In this document: positions 13,110 to 24,133 of the stretch, one piece after another
Layout: every line of letters begins with the position of its first letter
Position numbering within the stretch: position 1 is the first letter of the stretch
Origin: Aralia elata
Taxonomy: Eukaryota; Streptophyta; Magnoliopsida; Apiales; Araliaceae
Length of the DNA stretch: 64,000 bases
Reading direction: 5' to 3'
Assembly: GCA_034770075.1 (NCBI GenBank)
Contig: CM068382.1
Location: forward strand, 11,178,685-11,242,684
Translations under genes and position numbers: made by a program
Notes under the pieces: model-generated
What the model was told of the DNA's origin: nothing
The model's database searches: none
What the model saw: only the letters and a program-made list of their open reading frames with translations

Positions 13110-14511
13110 ATTCTTTAGCTAGTCTGTATAATTCGGTCCGGTTAATTAGCATCTAATATGTTACGCAGTGATAGTGAATTAGACATTGTAAAATTCTGTA
13201 AATGAATTTGTAATTTAACAACATTTTAGCATACATTCATTTCTTAATTAATTACCAAAACAAATTAGGTCTTTATTTTAAATTGGTATCTCTCACTTTT
13301 TCATCAAACTATATTATCCTCATTATATAGTACGACAAATCTAATTAAAGATTTGCTAGTGAGAATCCCATTTCAAATGTATATAGCCTTATGTGTGCAC
13401 AATAAACTATATATAAATAAATAGGTAGACAACTATTGTCAATTACATCACTATGTAACTCCTTGTATTTTGACTCTTAGATTATAATGGTCAAGTGTGT
13501 GTACATCCGAACTAAAATAATCTAAGTTAAGTCCAACCTAGTACTTCCATATATGTGAAGAGAAAAAGACCTCCCTTGTGTGTGCACAACAAAGCAGTAA
13601 TGTTCAATTTCTTAATAAGCATCAAATGTGATAAAACAACATCCTAAATATTTAATACTCGCCTTGTGTGTGCACAACAAACTCATATTAAATATTTAAT
13701 ACTCTATTGCTTTACCATGCTAGAAGGCGACGTTCGATATTCCGAATATCTTTGAACGCTTAGGACTTAATATGATTTCTTTGAGAGGTTTGTTATTATT
13801 AGTCTCATCTTGTTTAGTGCGCATGCACATATATATATAAAATACGCGTCATATTATTTAACATGCGAAGCATGTTGTATAATATATAATATATATAGTA
13901 ATCATACACATATAGAATACAGTATTCTACCCGGATTGATTATGGAATTTTATTCTAGTTTGGCTCACTAGAGCCACCAAGTGCACCAAAAGGTCAAACC
14001 TAGGATGCAAGAATAAAATTTAAATATAACTATTACATTTAAACCCGGGCTCCATTACAAACGGGTCTTCATGCGCTCCTTGCTCCATTGTCTCTAATTC
14101 TTCAAAATTAATTCTAACTAGTCCTATTACATAAACTATTTACAATAAATAGAAACCTTGATCAGCAGTCAAGGGGAAATACATAGAAGGGAGATAGAAT
14201 TTACATTAAGAAAAATTAAAGAAGACGAGGTACGCAAACCCCATTTATAAAAAACTCATTCATTCAAGCATCCACTAAAATAAATCCAATCACACATTGG
14301 TCAGTAGTCCATAATCAATCCCTATTTATTATCATACATATCTCCATATGCATCAATAAATAATATTCATCTGATGAATAATAAAACCATTCCATATATG
14401 CATTGATATTATTTAATGGGCAATATTAGTTAGTATAAAATCCAATTTCAACTCCAATTAGTTATCATGGAATCTAATTCCAACTCTAATTAGTTATCAT
14501 GAAATCCAATT

Positions 14512-14891
14512 CCAATTAAAATAAACTTCTTTATTTTAATCATATTCCAAATCAAAATAAACTTTTTTTATTTTAATTTATCCAATTTTGAATAAAAATA
14601 AACTCCTTTATTTTTAATCAAATTCCAAATCAAAACAAACTTCTTTATTTTAATTTATCCAATTTTGAATAAAAATAAACTCCTTTATTTTTAATCAAAT
14701 TCCAAATCAAAATAAACTTCTTTATTTTAATTTATCCAATTTTGAATAAAAATAAACTCCTTTATTTTTAATCAAATTCCAAATCAAAATAAACTTCTTT
14801 ATTTTAATTTATCCAATTTTTTTGAATAAAAATAAACTCCTTTATTTTTAATCAAATTCCAAATCAAAATAAACTCCTTTATTTTAATTTA
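14512..14891. repeat. 77-bp tandem repeat array in C2 leader
   Basis: The phrase TCCAATTTTGAATAAAAATA starts at 14581, 14658 and 14735, exactly 77 bp apart, and a variant starts at 14812, again 77 bp on. Flanking partial units extend the array to about 4.5 copies. Each unit alternates AATAAACTYCTTTATTTT blocks with TCCAAAT or TCCAATT spacers. No coding potential is seen. Confidence 0.9.
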
Positions 14892-15040
14892 CAAAAATAA
14901 AATAATAATAATAATAATAATAAATGAGGTCAATCCTGATCATAAACCTTTAAAAGAAATAATCAAACAAGCCTTTAAGTCAAACTTCAAATCCAGAATT
15001 ATATAGTTTAAATATTAAACATTCTGATTCTTAATCAAGA

Positions 15041-15112
15041 GTAATTTTGGTGTAGTGGTAAGGCTTCCAACATATGACGAATAGGTCAAGGGTTCAAAAC
15101 CCTCTAGCCCCA
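15041..15112 (+). other. tRNA-related (pol III A/B box) sequence
   Basis: TGGTGTAGTGGTAAGG (from 15048) resembles a tRNA D-arm and A box. GGTTCAAAACC at 15091-15101 is a good B box within a T-arm-like stem-loop, and TAGCCCC follows at the acceptor position. The 5' side does not pair with it, so this is not a functional tRNA. It could be a SINE head or a tRNA pseudogene captured by the leader. Confidence 0.6.
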
Positions 15113-15133
15113 AATTAATTATTTCATTTTTAA

Positions 15134-15293
15134 AGGTTGACCAGTCAGTGCCACGTTAGCAGTCAACAGTTGACCAGTCAGCGCCATGTCAGCAGTTGAC
15201 CAGTTAGCGCCACATCAGCAGCATGTGCCACATCAACAGTCAATACCACGTCATCAGTTGACCAGTCAACGTTTGACCGTTGACTTTGACCAA
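15134..15293. promoter_or_regulatory. Dense TTGAC (W-box-like) array
   Basis: Within 160 bp I count seven TTGAC cores on the plus strand and three on the minus strand, mostly as GTTGACCAGTCA alternating with GCCACGTCAGC-like blocks. TTGACC/T is the core of the plant W box bound by WRKY factors, and CACGTC contains an ACGT core. The array lies about 150 bp from the 5' LTR of C2. A role as an enhancer is an inference. Confidence 0.6.
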
Positions 15294-15430
15294 TTTTTTT
15301 TTTTATAAAAAAAATTTAATAAAAAAAATAAAATAATTTTACACAAACAGTTATGCCCAATTAAATTGTCCTAAACAAATATCAATGTATATACAGAATC
15401 AAAACAATTAATAATTCGCATAAAGTTTGG

Positions 15431-15443
15431 CTCTTGATACCCC
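15431..15443 (-). other. Primer-binding site of copia C2
   Basis: On the minus strand the bases next to the 5' LTR read GGGGTATCAAGAGCC, close to the TGGTATCAGAGC complement of initiator-methionine tRNA used by many copia elements. It starts immediately beside the LTR, as expected. Confidence 0.75.
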
Positions 15444-18400
15444 TGTTAGGTTTGTATAACGCGAACATGTAAACAAATTACATAAATAAAGCGGAAGCGC
15501 GATAAAACGGATTTTAAAATTTATACAAACCATCACCATGATCAATCTATGTGCTCAATTAACGATATAAACGAAAGAGATAGAGATAAAAATTATACCC
15601 TCGTAGAACCGTGCTTCCTCGGGTACAAGTTCACCTCCAATTCCTTCGCGTTCTCCTTGAATTCTACCGACTAAATTCCTTTGCTTGATCAACATTAGCC
15701 ACCTATGTGTTTGACCTCTAGAGGTGATCCACCAAGGAAGAATATTTATTCAAGAAGATGAGTATTGGCAAAACCCTAGTTTCTATCTCTATAGAAATTG
15801 CAAGTACTCTCTCTCTCCAATTCATATAGAAGAATGTGTAACTGTCTAACCCCAAATTATGATAAGACTCCTCTTATTTATAGATATAGGGAACCCTCCT
15901 AAACTATTTAGGATTAGGGTTTTTATTTTAATTAAACTCCTTTAATTAATTAAACTCCTAATCCAATTAGGAATTTATGAGAGTACTTTTATTAATTAAT
16001 TTCCAAACTATTTTAGGAATTAAATAATTATAATAGTAATAATAATAATAAGACTCCTCTTATTAATTTATATTTAATATTTCTAAAATATTAAATAATA
16101 AATATTAAGCTATTTAATTTATTCTATCTCCATAGATTAAATTAAATACACTTAACTTATTATTACAATAATGTCATTTACTTCTTAAATAAATATTTTC
16201 CTTTTGCGGTGTGACCCTTTAGGTTCTCCATATTAAACCGGTTGTGAATAAATCAATTAGAACAATTCTAATTATATTTAAATAAATAAATTAAATTATT
16301 TAATTCATTTAAATAAATAATATTTATTCTACAATAAGGGTAAACCCCCTTAGCGATCAACGACTTTCCAGATAATATAGATTTCAACATTAATCATAAA
16401 AGAACCTTTTAGTGAATAGTTACCGTATAATTCAATCCTTCTATCATACAATGTCCCAATTAAATATAAGACATGAAATTATTGTCAAGTCTTATTTTAT
16501 TTAATTATATGTATTTCGATTCTCAAATGAACAACTCTGATTAATGCAAATTAGAAACTCCTTTCTAATTTCATTCTGTTTTGGCCAAAGACTTCTGAGT
16601 TGTCATTTATTAAATCACATAGGACATTCACTCCTTTTACTAGAAGTGGTAGATTCTTTGTTGACCATTCACCTATCTCCGTGTAAAACTTATTATACCC
16701 AATCATACCCTTTGTTATACCCTAAAGGTCTTAAGGGACATGTCAAGGTATAACTTGTCATACACAAGATACTCTGATGATCCGAAGTCCAAGAATCACT
16801 TGTACTACTATCACTAGAGGAATTCCTATTGACAGGCGAGTAAAACTCCATTAGGTATTCCTTAGCGAGCTACGTTTAGTGAACTTATTCTCTAATAAGT
16901 ACTTACATACTTGCTTTAGTGTCTCCACACAAATGATTATGAGATCAATCATCCTTGTCGACGCCGGTTTCTCGCCTCTCCCGATTTTTAGCCCTTTTTA
17001 TTAGATGATGAGTTTGGGAAAAGGTCGACATTGATGTCGACAGGTTTTGAAAGATCGCTTTTATGATGAGCCAATTAACCAGAGTCGCCAGTTGGTATAT
17101 TTAAAATGGATGTACCAACTCATCCGAGTTTTCGTTTTTTATAAATCGCTGGCTCATATGTGACTCCGAATTAATTGGTCTGCGAATCGAGATTCATAGA
17201 GTTCGGGGGCTTGCTTAAGCGAGGGGAAGGTGTTAGGCACCCCCCGTCTTCCGTGAAACACGGTTACCGCAATCTTGATACCTTCCTATCCCTTAATTCA
17301 CGAAATGTATATGTGTGTGTGTGTGTGTGTGTGCATGCTTATGTGAATGTTGTGGTGAGTTCTTTCATGAGAGATGAAACATTTGGCATTTTATTGAGAA
17401 ATCGTGTTTTGTTTTGGGACTGTTTTAGAACGTCGTTTCCTTTAGTACGAGAGAGCTCCTTTATTCATGAGAAAGGTTTGATTTTATTTTGTTAAAACCA
17501 TGAGATCTTTATTAGGCGTCGTTTTGATAAAACGTGAATTCTCTTAAACCTTAATCAAAATAGGAATCAAGACTTATACGTTGCTTTCATAAATGATGGG
17601 CAATTTCTAGGATCTCTTTCGCCCTATGTATCAAGGTTTAGTAAAACATTTATTTCTTTTTTATAAAACCATTTTTTTCGTGATATTTGAAAACAACCTC
17701 TCTTTAGCTTTCTCGTAAAAATAGGAATCGATTTTCATTAACATTCTAATTTTTAGTCTCGTGATGCTAATATCCTATTTTGATTGATTTTAGAAAAATC
17801 TTCATCGTTTAGTCTTTGAAATCATTTTGGTGTCACAAAATCCAATCAAAGCATAAATACGCGTCGGGGCTATTCATGGGCATGTAAGCCATCAAAACAT
17901 CCCCGAACGCCAACAATCACATGTTCCACTACTACGGGGCCTTAAACCCGATTCTCGCCTTAGCGTCGCTTTAAGGCCAGACGATTACATGTTACAAAAC
18001 GAGCATCTTGAATCTATTACATACATCAAAACGTCCATCATCGGATTTGGACCACGGGGTCGCATTCCTAGGCTCACACGAGATTACTACATGCCCACAA
18101 AATGAATACTACAAAACTAACCAATACGGGTTTATCTAATACACCATGACATCCGAAAATGATAATCTAAATAAATTACACCCAATAAATCACCATAAAC
18201 GAGCTAGAAATTTCACCAATTGGATATCCTCGGGTTATTAGGAAGAATTTTGTTCCGATGGAACCCTCACTAATAATCCCTAATCCATGATTATTCAACA
18301 AGATACATGAAAATTGCATCTAATTTAACCAAACAATATGATATAAATTGCTAGAACAAATAGGAATTTTCACCTTGCAAATGATCTTAAATGGATGTGA

Positions 18401-19325
18401 ACTTGTGTATTTGAATAGGATAAGGAGTGTATTTGATATAATCAAAATCAAAAGAAATAAATCCTCTTTTTTTTCTCTCTTTTCTTCCTATTTGTTTGCA
18501 AATTTTGCTCTTTTTCCTCTCTATTTTCGTGCTTCTTGCTGCTGCTGAATCCTTCTTCCTTCAAATTCTTCCCCCTCCAACTCCCTGTATGCTGCAACGA
18601 AACTGAGCTGAAATAGGCTGGCTGGCCGCCTGCCTTCCACTCACCTGATTTCGAGTAGCGGGTGGTATGAGTTCGTTGTTTCGAGTTCCGTGTTTTCAAA
18701 AGGCGCACTATTTGGCCGCAGATCAATCCGCGGCTGGACGGTTTGACTTTCATGATTTTCATGCCACGCCTCAATTTTTGTGCCGTAACGTCGGTTTTCG
18801 CTGACAGGCTCGTATTTTGTAGTTCGGGAATTTCCGGGAGACGTGCCACCTCATTCGGGAATGCCCGCTTCGGACGGCCTTATTATCACGTCAGCTTTGG
18901 TCACCAATCATTGCGGTGGGGTTGGACGAGCGCACTTGTGCCCATTCCTTCGCTCCCGCAAGCCGGTTCAATTGACGATTTTGCCCTCCTGTCATGGTTA
19001 GTACAGGGAACGCAAAAATTGGGTGTCTACAATCCTATTCATAAGAGCAAGCAACGTATGTACTAATCTATCCGGATTCACTAATCCCCTTTTTAGTAAT
19101 CCATCGATTAGGAACGGTTTTAGTTTGTGAACTATCTAGAATTTAGATCTCATTAGCATGATCACCATCATGATTCTAAAAGCATTGCTCAAAACTATGT
19201 GTTTATCACATTTAATATAACATCATCATATAGATAGAGTAAAATGCCTTTAACAAACGAATAAGATTACAAAGTATATGATACATCACATCAAATATGA
19301 TTGGTTTGTGTGCATACTACTTTCA
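15444..19325 (-). repeat. 5' LTR of copia C2 (LTR-4), interrupted by S1
   Basis: The LTR reads TGTTAGG...(15444-16955), is split by solo LTR S1, and resumes at 19037, ending TTTCA at 19325. The two parts add up to about 1.80 kb, equal to the partner LTR-2. A TATAAATA box on the minus strand lies at 15875-15882. Confidence 0.93.
16956..19031 (+). mobile_element. Solo LTR S1 (presumed Tat/Ogre-like)
   Basis: A 2.08-kb sequence bounded by TGTCGACGCCGG and GGTGTCTACA and flanked by the 5-bp duplication ATCCT (16951-16955 and 19032-19036). A relative, S2, lies at 58238-60218. Both contain GAGTCGCCAGTTGG, GGAAGGTGTTAGGCACCCC and a GT microsatellite at the same place. The GTGTTAGGCACC block and TCTACA end recall LTRs of Tat/Ogre-type Ty3/gypsy elements, but that family call is from memory. 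There is no internal region and no gene. Confidence 0.88.
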
Positions 19326-19330
19326 TCTCC

Positions 19331-19864
19331 CACCATTTTCATCAAACTATATTAGCTTCAATATATAGTTCGACAAATCTAATTAAAGATTTGCTAGTGA
19401 GAATAAGGATCCCATTTCAAATGTATATAGCCTTGTGTGACACAACAAACGGTATATAAATAAATAGGTAGCAACTATTGTCAATTACATCACTATGTAA
19501 CTCCTTGTATTTTGCATCTTAGATTATTTTGATCAAGTGTGACACATCCGAATCAAAAGTATTCAAGTTAAGTCCAACCTAGCACTTCCATATATTCAAA
19601 AGAAAAACATTATCCTAGTGTGACACAACAAAACAGCATCGTTCAGCCTATTTATAAGCATTAAATGTGATAAAACAACATCTCAAAAAATTAACATAAG
19701 CCTTGTGTGACACAACAAACTTATAATGATTAATTGATACTTTATCGTTTTATCATGCTAGAAGGTGACGCTCGATATTCCAAATATCTTTGAACGCTTA
19801 GGACTTAATATAATTTCTTTGAGAGGTTTGTTATTATTTGTCTCATCTTGTTTAGCACGCATGC

Positions 19865-19900
<36 letters not shown>

Positions 19901-20292
19901 GCATCATATTATTTAACATGCGAAGAATGTTGTATAATATATAATATATATATAGTAAGCATGCACATATAGAATACTATATTTTATCCGGATTGATTAT
20001 GGACTTTTATTCTAGTTTGGTTCACTAGAGCCACCAAGTGAACCAAAAGGTCAAACCTAAGGTGCAAGAATTAAATTTAAATATAACTATTACATTTAAA
20101 TCCCGGGCTCCATTACAACCGGGTCTTCAAGTGCTTCTTGCTCCTTTGTCTCCAATTTTTCAAAATAATTCTAACTAGTCCTATTACATAAACTATTTAA
20201 AATAAATAGAAACCTTGATCAGCTGTCAAGGGGAAGTACATAGGAGGAAGATAGAATTTACATCAAGAAAAATTAGAAAAGACGAGGTACGC
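19331..20292 (-). other. Distal part of copia C1 leader
   Basis: Continues the C1 leader after C2. It matches C2 13290-14235, including four GTGTGACAC motifs (19434, 19536, 19618 and 19706) and the CCCGGGCTCCATTACAACCGGG hairpin near 20101. An AT microsatellite lies at about 19870-19900. The match ends at GACGAGGTACGC, where Athila LTR A2 starts. Confidence 0.85.
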
Positions 20293-21623
20293 TGATAAGT
20301 AGGTTTCATACCTATTTATTGGTTACTTTTTGGTTTCATTTGTTGCTTATCTAGTAGCTCCTTAGTATGTTTTCATGCATTTTTCCCTTTCTTTCGATAT
20401 CGATTCACTATTCTCATTATATGGATTTTGCACAGTTTTTGGTTAATTTGACACGAGTTTTGTTACAATTGTTGTTTGGGAGCTTAATGAATTTTGGTTA
20501 CTTGTACAGGACACGAGAATCGAGAAATCAGGCTACAGCAGTACAACAGCAGACTGGCAGCCGGTGCAGCTGCGCCAAGCTTGGCCTTGTGGCCGGCGCA
20601 GCTGCGCCCCTCCTGTTCCTGCCATGCCCCTCCCGGCACAGCTGCGCCCCTTTTGCAAAGGGTCCTGGTGCAGCCGCGCCTGTCGCCAGCCAGCCATGCA
20701 GACACATTCCATCCAGCGAAGCAGCACTACCATGAAATTATGCAATGCCAGATTTTGAGGGAGCTTTAATATTTCATGTTTTTGATTAATTTTTCCTATT
20801 CTGTAATTATGATGCTGAACCAATTGTGTATGATGAATTCTATTATTATTATCATGAACTAAATTTAATTCTTGAGATTATAATGAATCTTTTGCATTAC
20901 TGAAAATTGAACTGCTTCCTTATTATTGCTAGTTGGTTATGAAATGAATGTCTAGCATAATTTATACTTAATGTTTAATTGCTTGATCACCGATTACCAT
21001 GATAATTTATATGGAATTGAGAAAGGAAATATAAATTGAGATCTGATTATGCTAGCATATGTTCATAATTTTTACATTCCTCGTGAAGTTATGTTTCGTG
21101 CTTAGGATAGAGATATACCGAAGTACCATATGTGGCCAATTGAGAACTTATGCTTCAACCTTTTTTGATTGTAATTCATATAGAAATATAGTGTGTTAGT
21201 CATCTAGGGTGTTCACATTCATTCTATCAATTGTGGATTTAGTGTGATATAAATATGGTGCATCGAGAGGTGGTCATATTTTACATTCGTGTTCTTGACC
21301 AACATTCTATAATAATCGATTAACAATAATAGGAAGCATGGAAATCTAACTTTGCATTAAGTGAAATTATAATCCCAAGCCCATAAAATCTGTATTTATA
21401 CAATATTAATTTGTTCTCTTTGTTCACTTAGTAATCATTATATAATTTCATCATTGTAATCAATTGTTTAAAGAGACCGAAATAATTATAAAATCGGTGT
21501 TTGTAGTCATAAATGCAATTCTATTCCTCGTGGGATCGATACTTTACTTACTTTATATTACTTGTGGACCACGTGCACTTGCGTGTATGAGTCGTATTTG
21601 TTATACATACAAATATCCTAACA
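20293..21623 (+). repeat. 5' LTR of Athila-like element A2
   Basis: Starts TGATAAGTAGGTTTCATACC and ends CCTAACA, directly followed by AGTTTTTGGCACCGTTGCC. The opening resembles the TGATGAGTGG...TTTATACC start of the other Athila LTRs here. The 3' portion has the conserved TCGTGGGATCGATACTTTAC block (about 21530). Four copies of CCGGYGCAGCTGCGCC form a GC-rich island at 20570-20680. The left neighbour TACGC would be its target duplication; no right partner is seen. Confidence 0.88.
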
Positions 21624-21629
21624 AGTTTT

Positions 21630-21647
21630 TGGCACCGTTGCCGGGGA
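21630..21647 (+). other. Primer-binding site of A2 (tRNA-Asp type)
   Basis: TGGCACCGTTGCCGGGGA lies six bases after the LTR. It matches the TGGCGCCGTTGCCGGGGA site known for Athila elements with one change. Confidence 0.85.
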
Positions 21648-21773
21648 ATTGTAATTGCGTTTATAACTTTCATCATCAATTTAAATTAGATTGGTTTTAG
21701 TTAAACAAATCTGTTCTTGTCTTAATTCTATTTTATTTTCTTTTACATTGTCATAGGTACTCTTGAGTAGTGT

Positions 21774-22068
21774 ATGCATACTCGATCGAAGAATCCTAAC
21801 CTATTGCCTTTCGTGGATAACATTGAGAAAAGGGTCCAACAGTTAATAAAGTGTGCTGAAAATACTCTGGAGAATCTAGACCAACCACAAGCAATGGCGG
21901 GAGAAGCACAAAAAGCATTAAGAGATTATGCTACACCAAGGATCAATGATTTGCAATCAAGTATCTCAAGGCCGACCATAACAGCCAATTCCTTTGAAAT
22001 CAAACTAGGGACTATCCATATGATCCAAAACTCTGTCCAATTCGGGGGAATGGTGGTTAATGACCCAA
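21774..22068 (+). pseudogene. Athila-like gag, N-terminal fragment (A2)
   Basis: The frame begins MHTRSKNPNLLPFVDNIEKR, the standard start of this gag (compare the starts at 37070, 48907 and 62608), and runs through RPTITANSFEIK to NSVQFGGMVVNDP. There it ends abruptly at an inverted chromovirus sequence. About 98 of several hundred gag codons remain, all open. Athila gag forms the particle that packages element RNA. Confidence 0.88.
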
Positions 22069-23487
22069 AATAACTGCCCCATGGTTAAACAACCAATCCA
22101 TACCCAAAATAACATCAAACTCCCCAAGACAAATTGGGATCAAGTTTACTGTCATCACATGACCCTTAATATTTACCTGACAGTTCTTGTGGACAAACTT
22201 AACAGGAATCACCTCCCTATTCGCAATTTCTATGTTCATAGGGTAATCTAATTCTTCCTGGGGTAACCCTAATTTCTTAGCAAAATTATCGGATATAAAT
22301 GAGCAAGTAGCACCCGAGTCAAACAATACATAAGCATTAACATTATTGACTGGAATGATACCTGACACTACATCCTTTGACTGCACAGCATCCTGCACTG
22401 TCATATTGAATATTCTAGCGGTAGGTCGGTTGGGCTGCGTGGGTCCTGTGATAGTCAGATTGCCTCCACCACCGCTGTTTCCCTTTCCTGAACTGGCTCC
22501 ACCTGTAGTTGCTTTCTTAGGGCACTCTCGGGCAAAGTGATCCTTCGACCCGCATATGAAACATGCTCCCTTCTTTGGATTAGGGCAATTTGGTGCGATA
22601 TGCCCCTCCTGCCCGCAGTTGAAGCACACCCGCTTACCCTTCAAACAAGCACCCATATGGCTCTTTCCACAGTTGCTGCACACTTCCATCTTCTTCTTCT
22701 GATTACCCTGCTGACTTCCCGCAGAGTTACTATCATTCCATTTCCTCTTCTGGCTACTGCCCCCATGGCTACCACTTACCTTGTTTTCATTCTCATTCTT
22801 CTTTTTATTCTGCTCCTGATTGTACTTAGACAGAGCATCACTGCCTCCTTCAGCGATAATTGCCTTCTCCAGCACAGCCCCAAACGAGTTCAGTTGAAAG
22901 ATTGAAACTCGGCTATACAACCAGGGCTTCAGTCCCTGCTCGAACCTTCTGGCCTTCCGCTCATCCGTGTTAACCTGATAAGGCGCAAACCTCGCCAACT
23001 CGTTGAATCTGGCAGCATACTCAGATACCGACATAGCACCTTGCTTCAACTCTAGAAACTGTACTTCCATTTGGTTCTGAGCACTTGTCGGGAAATAGGT
23101 TTCGAAAAATATCTCCTTGAACCGCTCCCACGGAATAATCCCTTGGCCACCACGAGTCTTATTTGCTTGCCACCAGTAGCTAGCTTCTGATTTCAGCATA
23201 AACGTTGCAAATGTCGTCTTCTGGTCCTCGCTGACTCTAGCGACATCAAACACCTTCTCCATCTCCATGATCCACGTTTGAGCTTCAATGGGATTCATAG
23301 TGCCGTGATATTCCGGAGGTCCGACAGCCTTGAAGTCTTTAAAGGTTGTAGCCTGACCTTGTGGTTGATTTGCAAAGGCTCCCGTTAACAAATTTACCAA
23401 CTGCTGCATGGGATTAGCATTGGCTTCTTCATTGTTAGTAGATCCCTCAGGGGTCTGTTGACGTGTTGGTTGTCTTCTTGGAGGCAT
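22069..23487 (-). CDS. Chromovirus-type gag-protease, truncated but open
   Basis: An unbroken minus-strand frame of about 470 codons starts at MPPRRQ (23487), the usual start of this gag; an in-frame Met 14 codons upstream lacks family support. In order it contains a capsid domain (about residues 65-215, with YWWQANKTRGGQG and FNELARFAPYQVNTDERKAR), then three CCHC-type knuckles (CSNCGKSHMGAC, CFNCGQEGHIAPNC, CFICGSKDHFAREC), then a retropepsin with catalytic Asp-Ser-Gly in LFDSGATCSFIS and the later ILGMDWL. It stops within the protease where it meets Athila gag A2, so RT and integrase are absent. The Tekay/Del-type assignment is by motif resemblance. It looks younger than its neighbours because no stop has accumulated. 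Confidence 0.9.
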
Positions 23488-23815
23488 CTTACTGTTAAAA
23501 ACAATTCGCGTCATTAGACTATTGCTCAATTACCTAAACATTTAAGTCTTAACTTAAAAATTTATAAAAAAAACACTTAACACACAGTGCATCTGATAAA
23601 CTTTCACATTTTATTCATTAACTGCTTCAAAACATAATAGAGATAACATCGTAGTTATTTACATCATCTATCCTGAAATCACAAAGTTTCAGAATTACAT
23701 CATCATTCTATCCCATTATAGAAACTGGGATTACAATTTATTCACTTCATAGTTTCCTAATAACATAACTAATCACAATCCTTCTTGTTAAACATGTTGA
23801 GTGAAGTGTTAAACA
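23488..23815 (-). other. Leader upstream of the chromovirus gag
   Basis: AT-rich minus-strand sequence ahead of the gag start, with no gene. Neither a primer site nor an LTR edge could be recognised before the sequence changes to Athila 3' region near 23815, so the chromovirus segment is cut at both ends. A repeated TTAAACATGTTG (about 23787 and 23810) marks the join. Confidence 0.5.
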
Positions 23816-24133
23816 TGTTGTTTTGAAGTTTATTTTTATTTCTTTCATAAGGTAATGTGGTTGCATAAGTTCATCCGAGCTATAATTGATTTAGTGCTAT
23901 TGGGTACTCACACACACACGGAAGGGGCCTTAAGCAAAGTATGACTAGCTAATTGAAATTTTAGACTTGCAACGCTTTGTTTATTCTCTTGAGTTCCATG
24001 TGTGATGCCTTTGAGACCATTGTCGGCTTATTAATTCATTGCTCAAGTTAGGTTGTATTAGAAGTGTTTGAATTATGTAGTTTAGGTTTGTTTTGCTTAA
24101 GGACAAGTAAAGATTTAAGTTTTGGGAATTATA
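23816..24133 (+). other. 3' non-coding end of an Athila-like element (A3)
   Basis: This resembles the region before the 3' LTR of A5. TTTGCTTAAGGACAAGTAAAG and the polypurine-like TTAAGTTTTGGGA (24116-24128) lead into the LTR at 24134, matching TTTGCTTGAGGACAAACAAAG and AAGTTTGGGGG at 46153-46187. No gene is seen. Confidence 0.75.

Larger units (their letters stand above)
13110..15443 (-). other. Long non-coding leader of copia C2
   Basis: Between gag and the 5' LTR lie 2.3 kb without a recognisable gene. Reading toward the LTR, the leader holds four copies of a GTGTGTG-type motif (13387-13675), AT-rich sequence, a 77-bp tandem array, a short AAT microsatellite (14888-14922), a tRNA-like segment and a dense TTGAC array. 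The first ~950 bases match the C1 leader at 19331-20292. Confidence 0.8.
6154..19325 (-). mobile_element. Ty1/copia element C2 nested in C1
   Basis: C2 is complete in outline: 3' LTR 6154-7951, pol, gag, long leader, primer site and 5' LTR 15444-19325, all minus strand. It is flanked by a 5-bp duplication TCTCC (6149-6153 and 19326-19330) and sits in the leader of a relative, C1. It contains two later insertions: solo LTR-3 (10299-12102) in the pol-gag interval and solo LTR S1 (16956-19031) in its 5' LTR. Without S1, its two LTRs are about 1.80 kb each and look highly similar by eye. Its coding regions are nevertheless broken. Confidence 0.93.
776..20292 (-). mobile_element. Ty1/copia element C1, interrupted by C2
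   Basis: C1 lies in minus orientation: 3' LTR 776-2563, RT/RNase H, integrase, protease and zinc knuckle, gag, then leader. The leader is split by insertion of C2 (6154-19325) and resumes at 19331. It stops at 20292, where Athila LTR A2 begins, so the 5' LTR of C1 is not in the window. The TCTCC target duplication around C2 (6149-6153 and 19326-19330) proves the two parts were contiguous. All coding regions are broken. Gag and RT motifs resemble the Tork/Angela side of Ty1/copia, but this lineage placement is from memory. Confidence 0.88.

Noticed and set aside
14512..14891. CRISPR-like array
   Set aside because: The 77-bp units are contiguous tandem repeats without unique spacers, in plant retrotransposon DNA.
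15041..15112. A functional tRNA gene
   Set aside because: A and B boxes are present but the acceptor stem does not pair, so only a tRNA-related label is justified.
17175..17495. 106-codon frame with a Val-Cys repeat, partly repeated at 58574
   Set aside because: Translation of the GT microsatellite inside solo LTRs S1 and S2; the start is not shared.
20367..20823. Several overlapping frames of 60-120 codons on both strands in the GC-rich part of LTR A2
   Set aside because: They come from the GC-rich island, which lacks stops by composition; they share no family motif and lie inside an LTR.
22346..22905. Plus-strand frames opposite the chromovirus gag
   Set aside because: They are antisense to a clear gag-protease with zinc knuckles.
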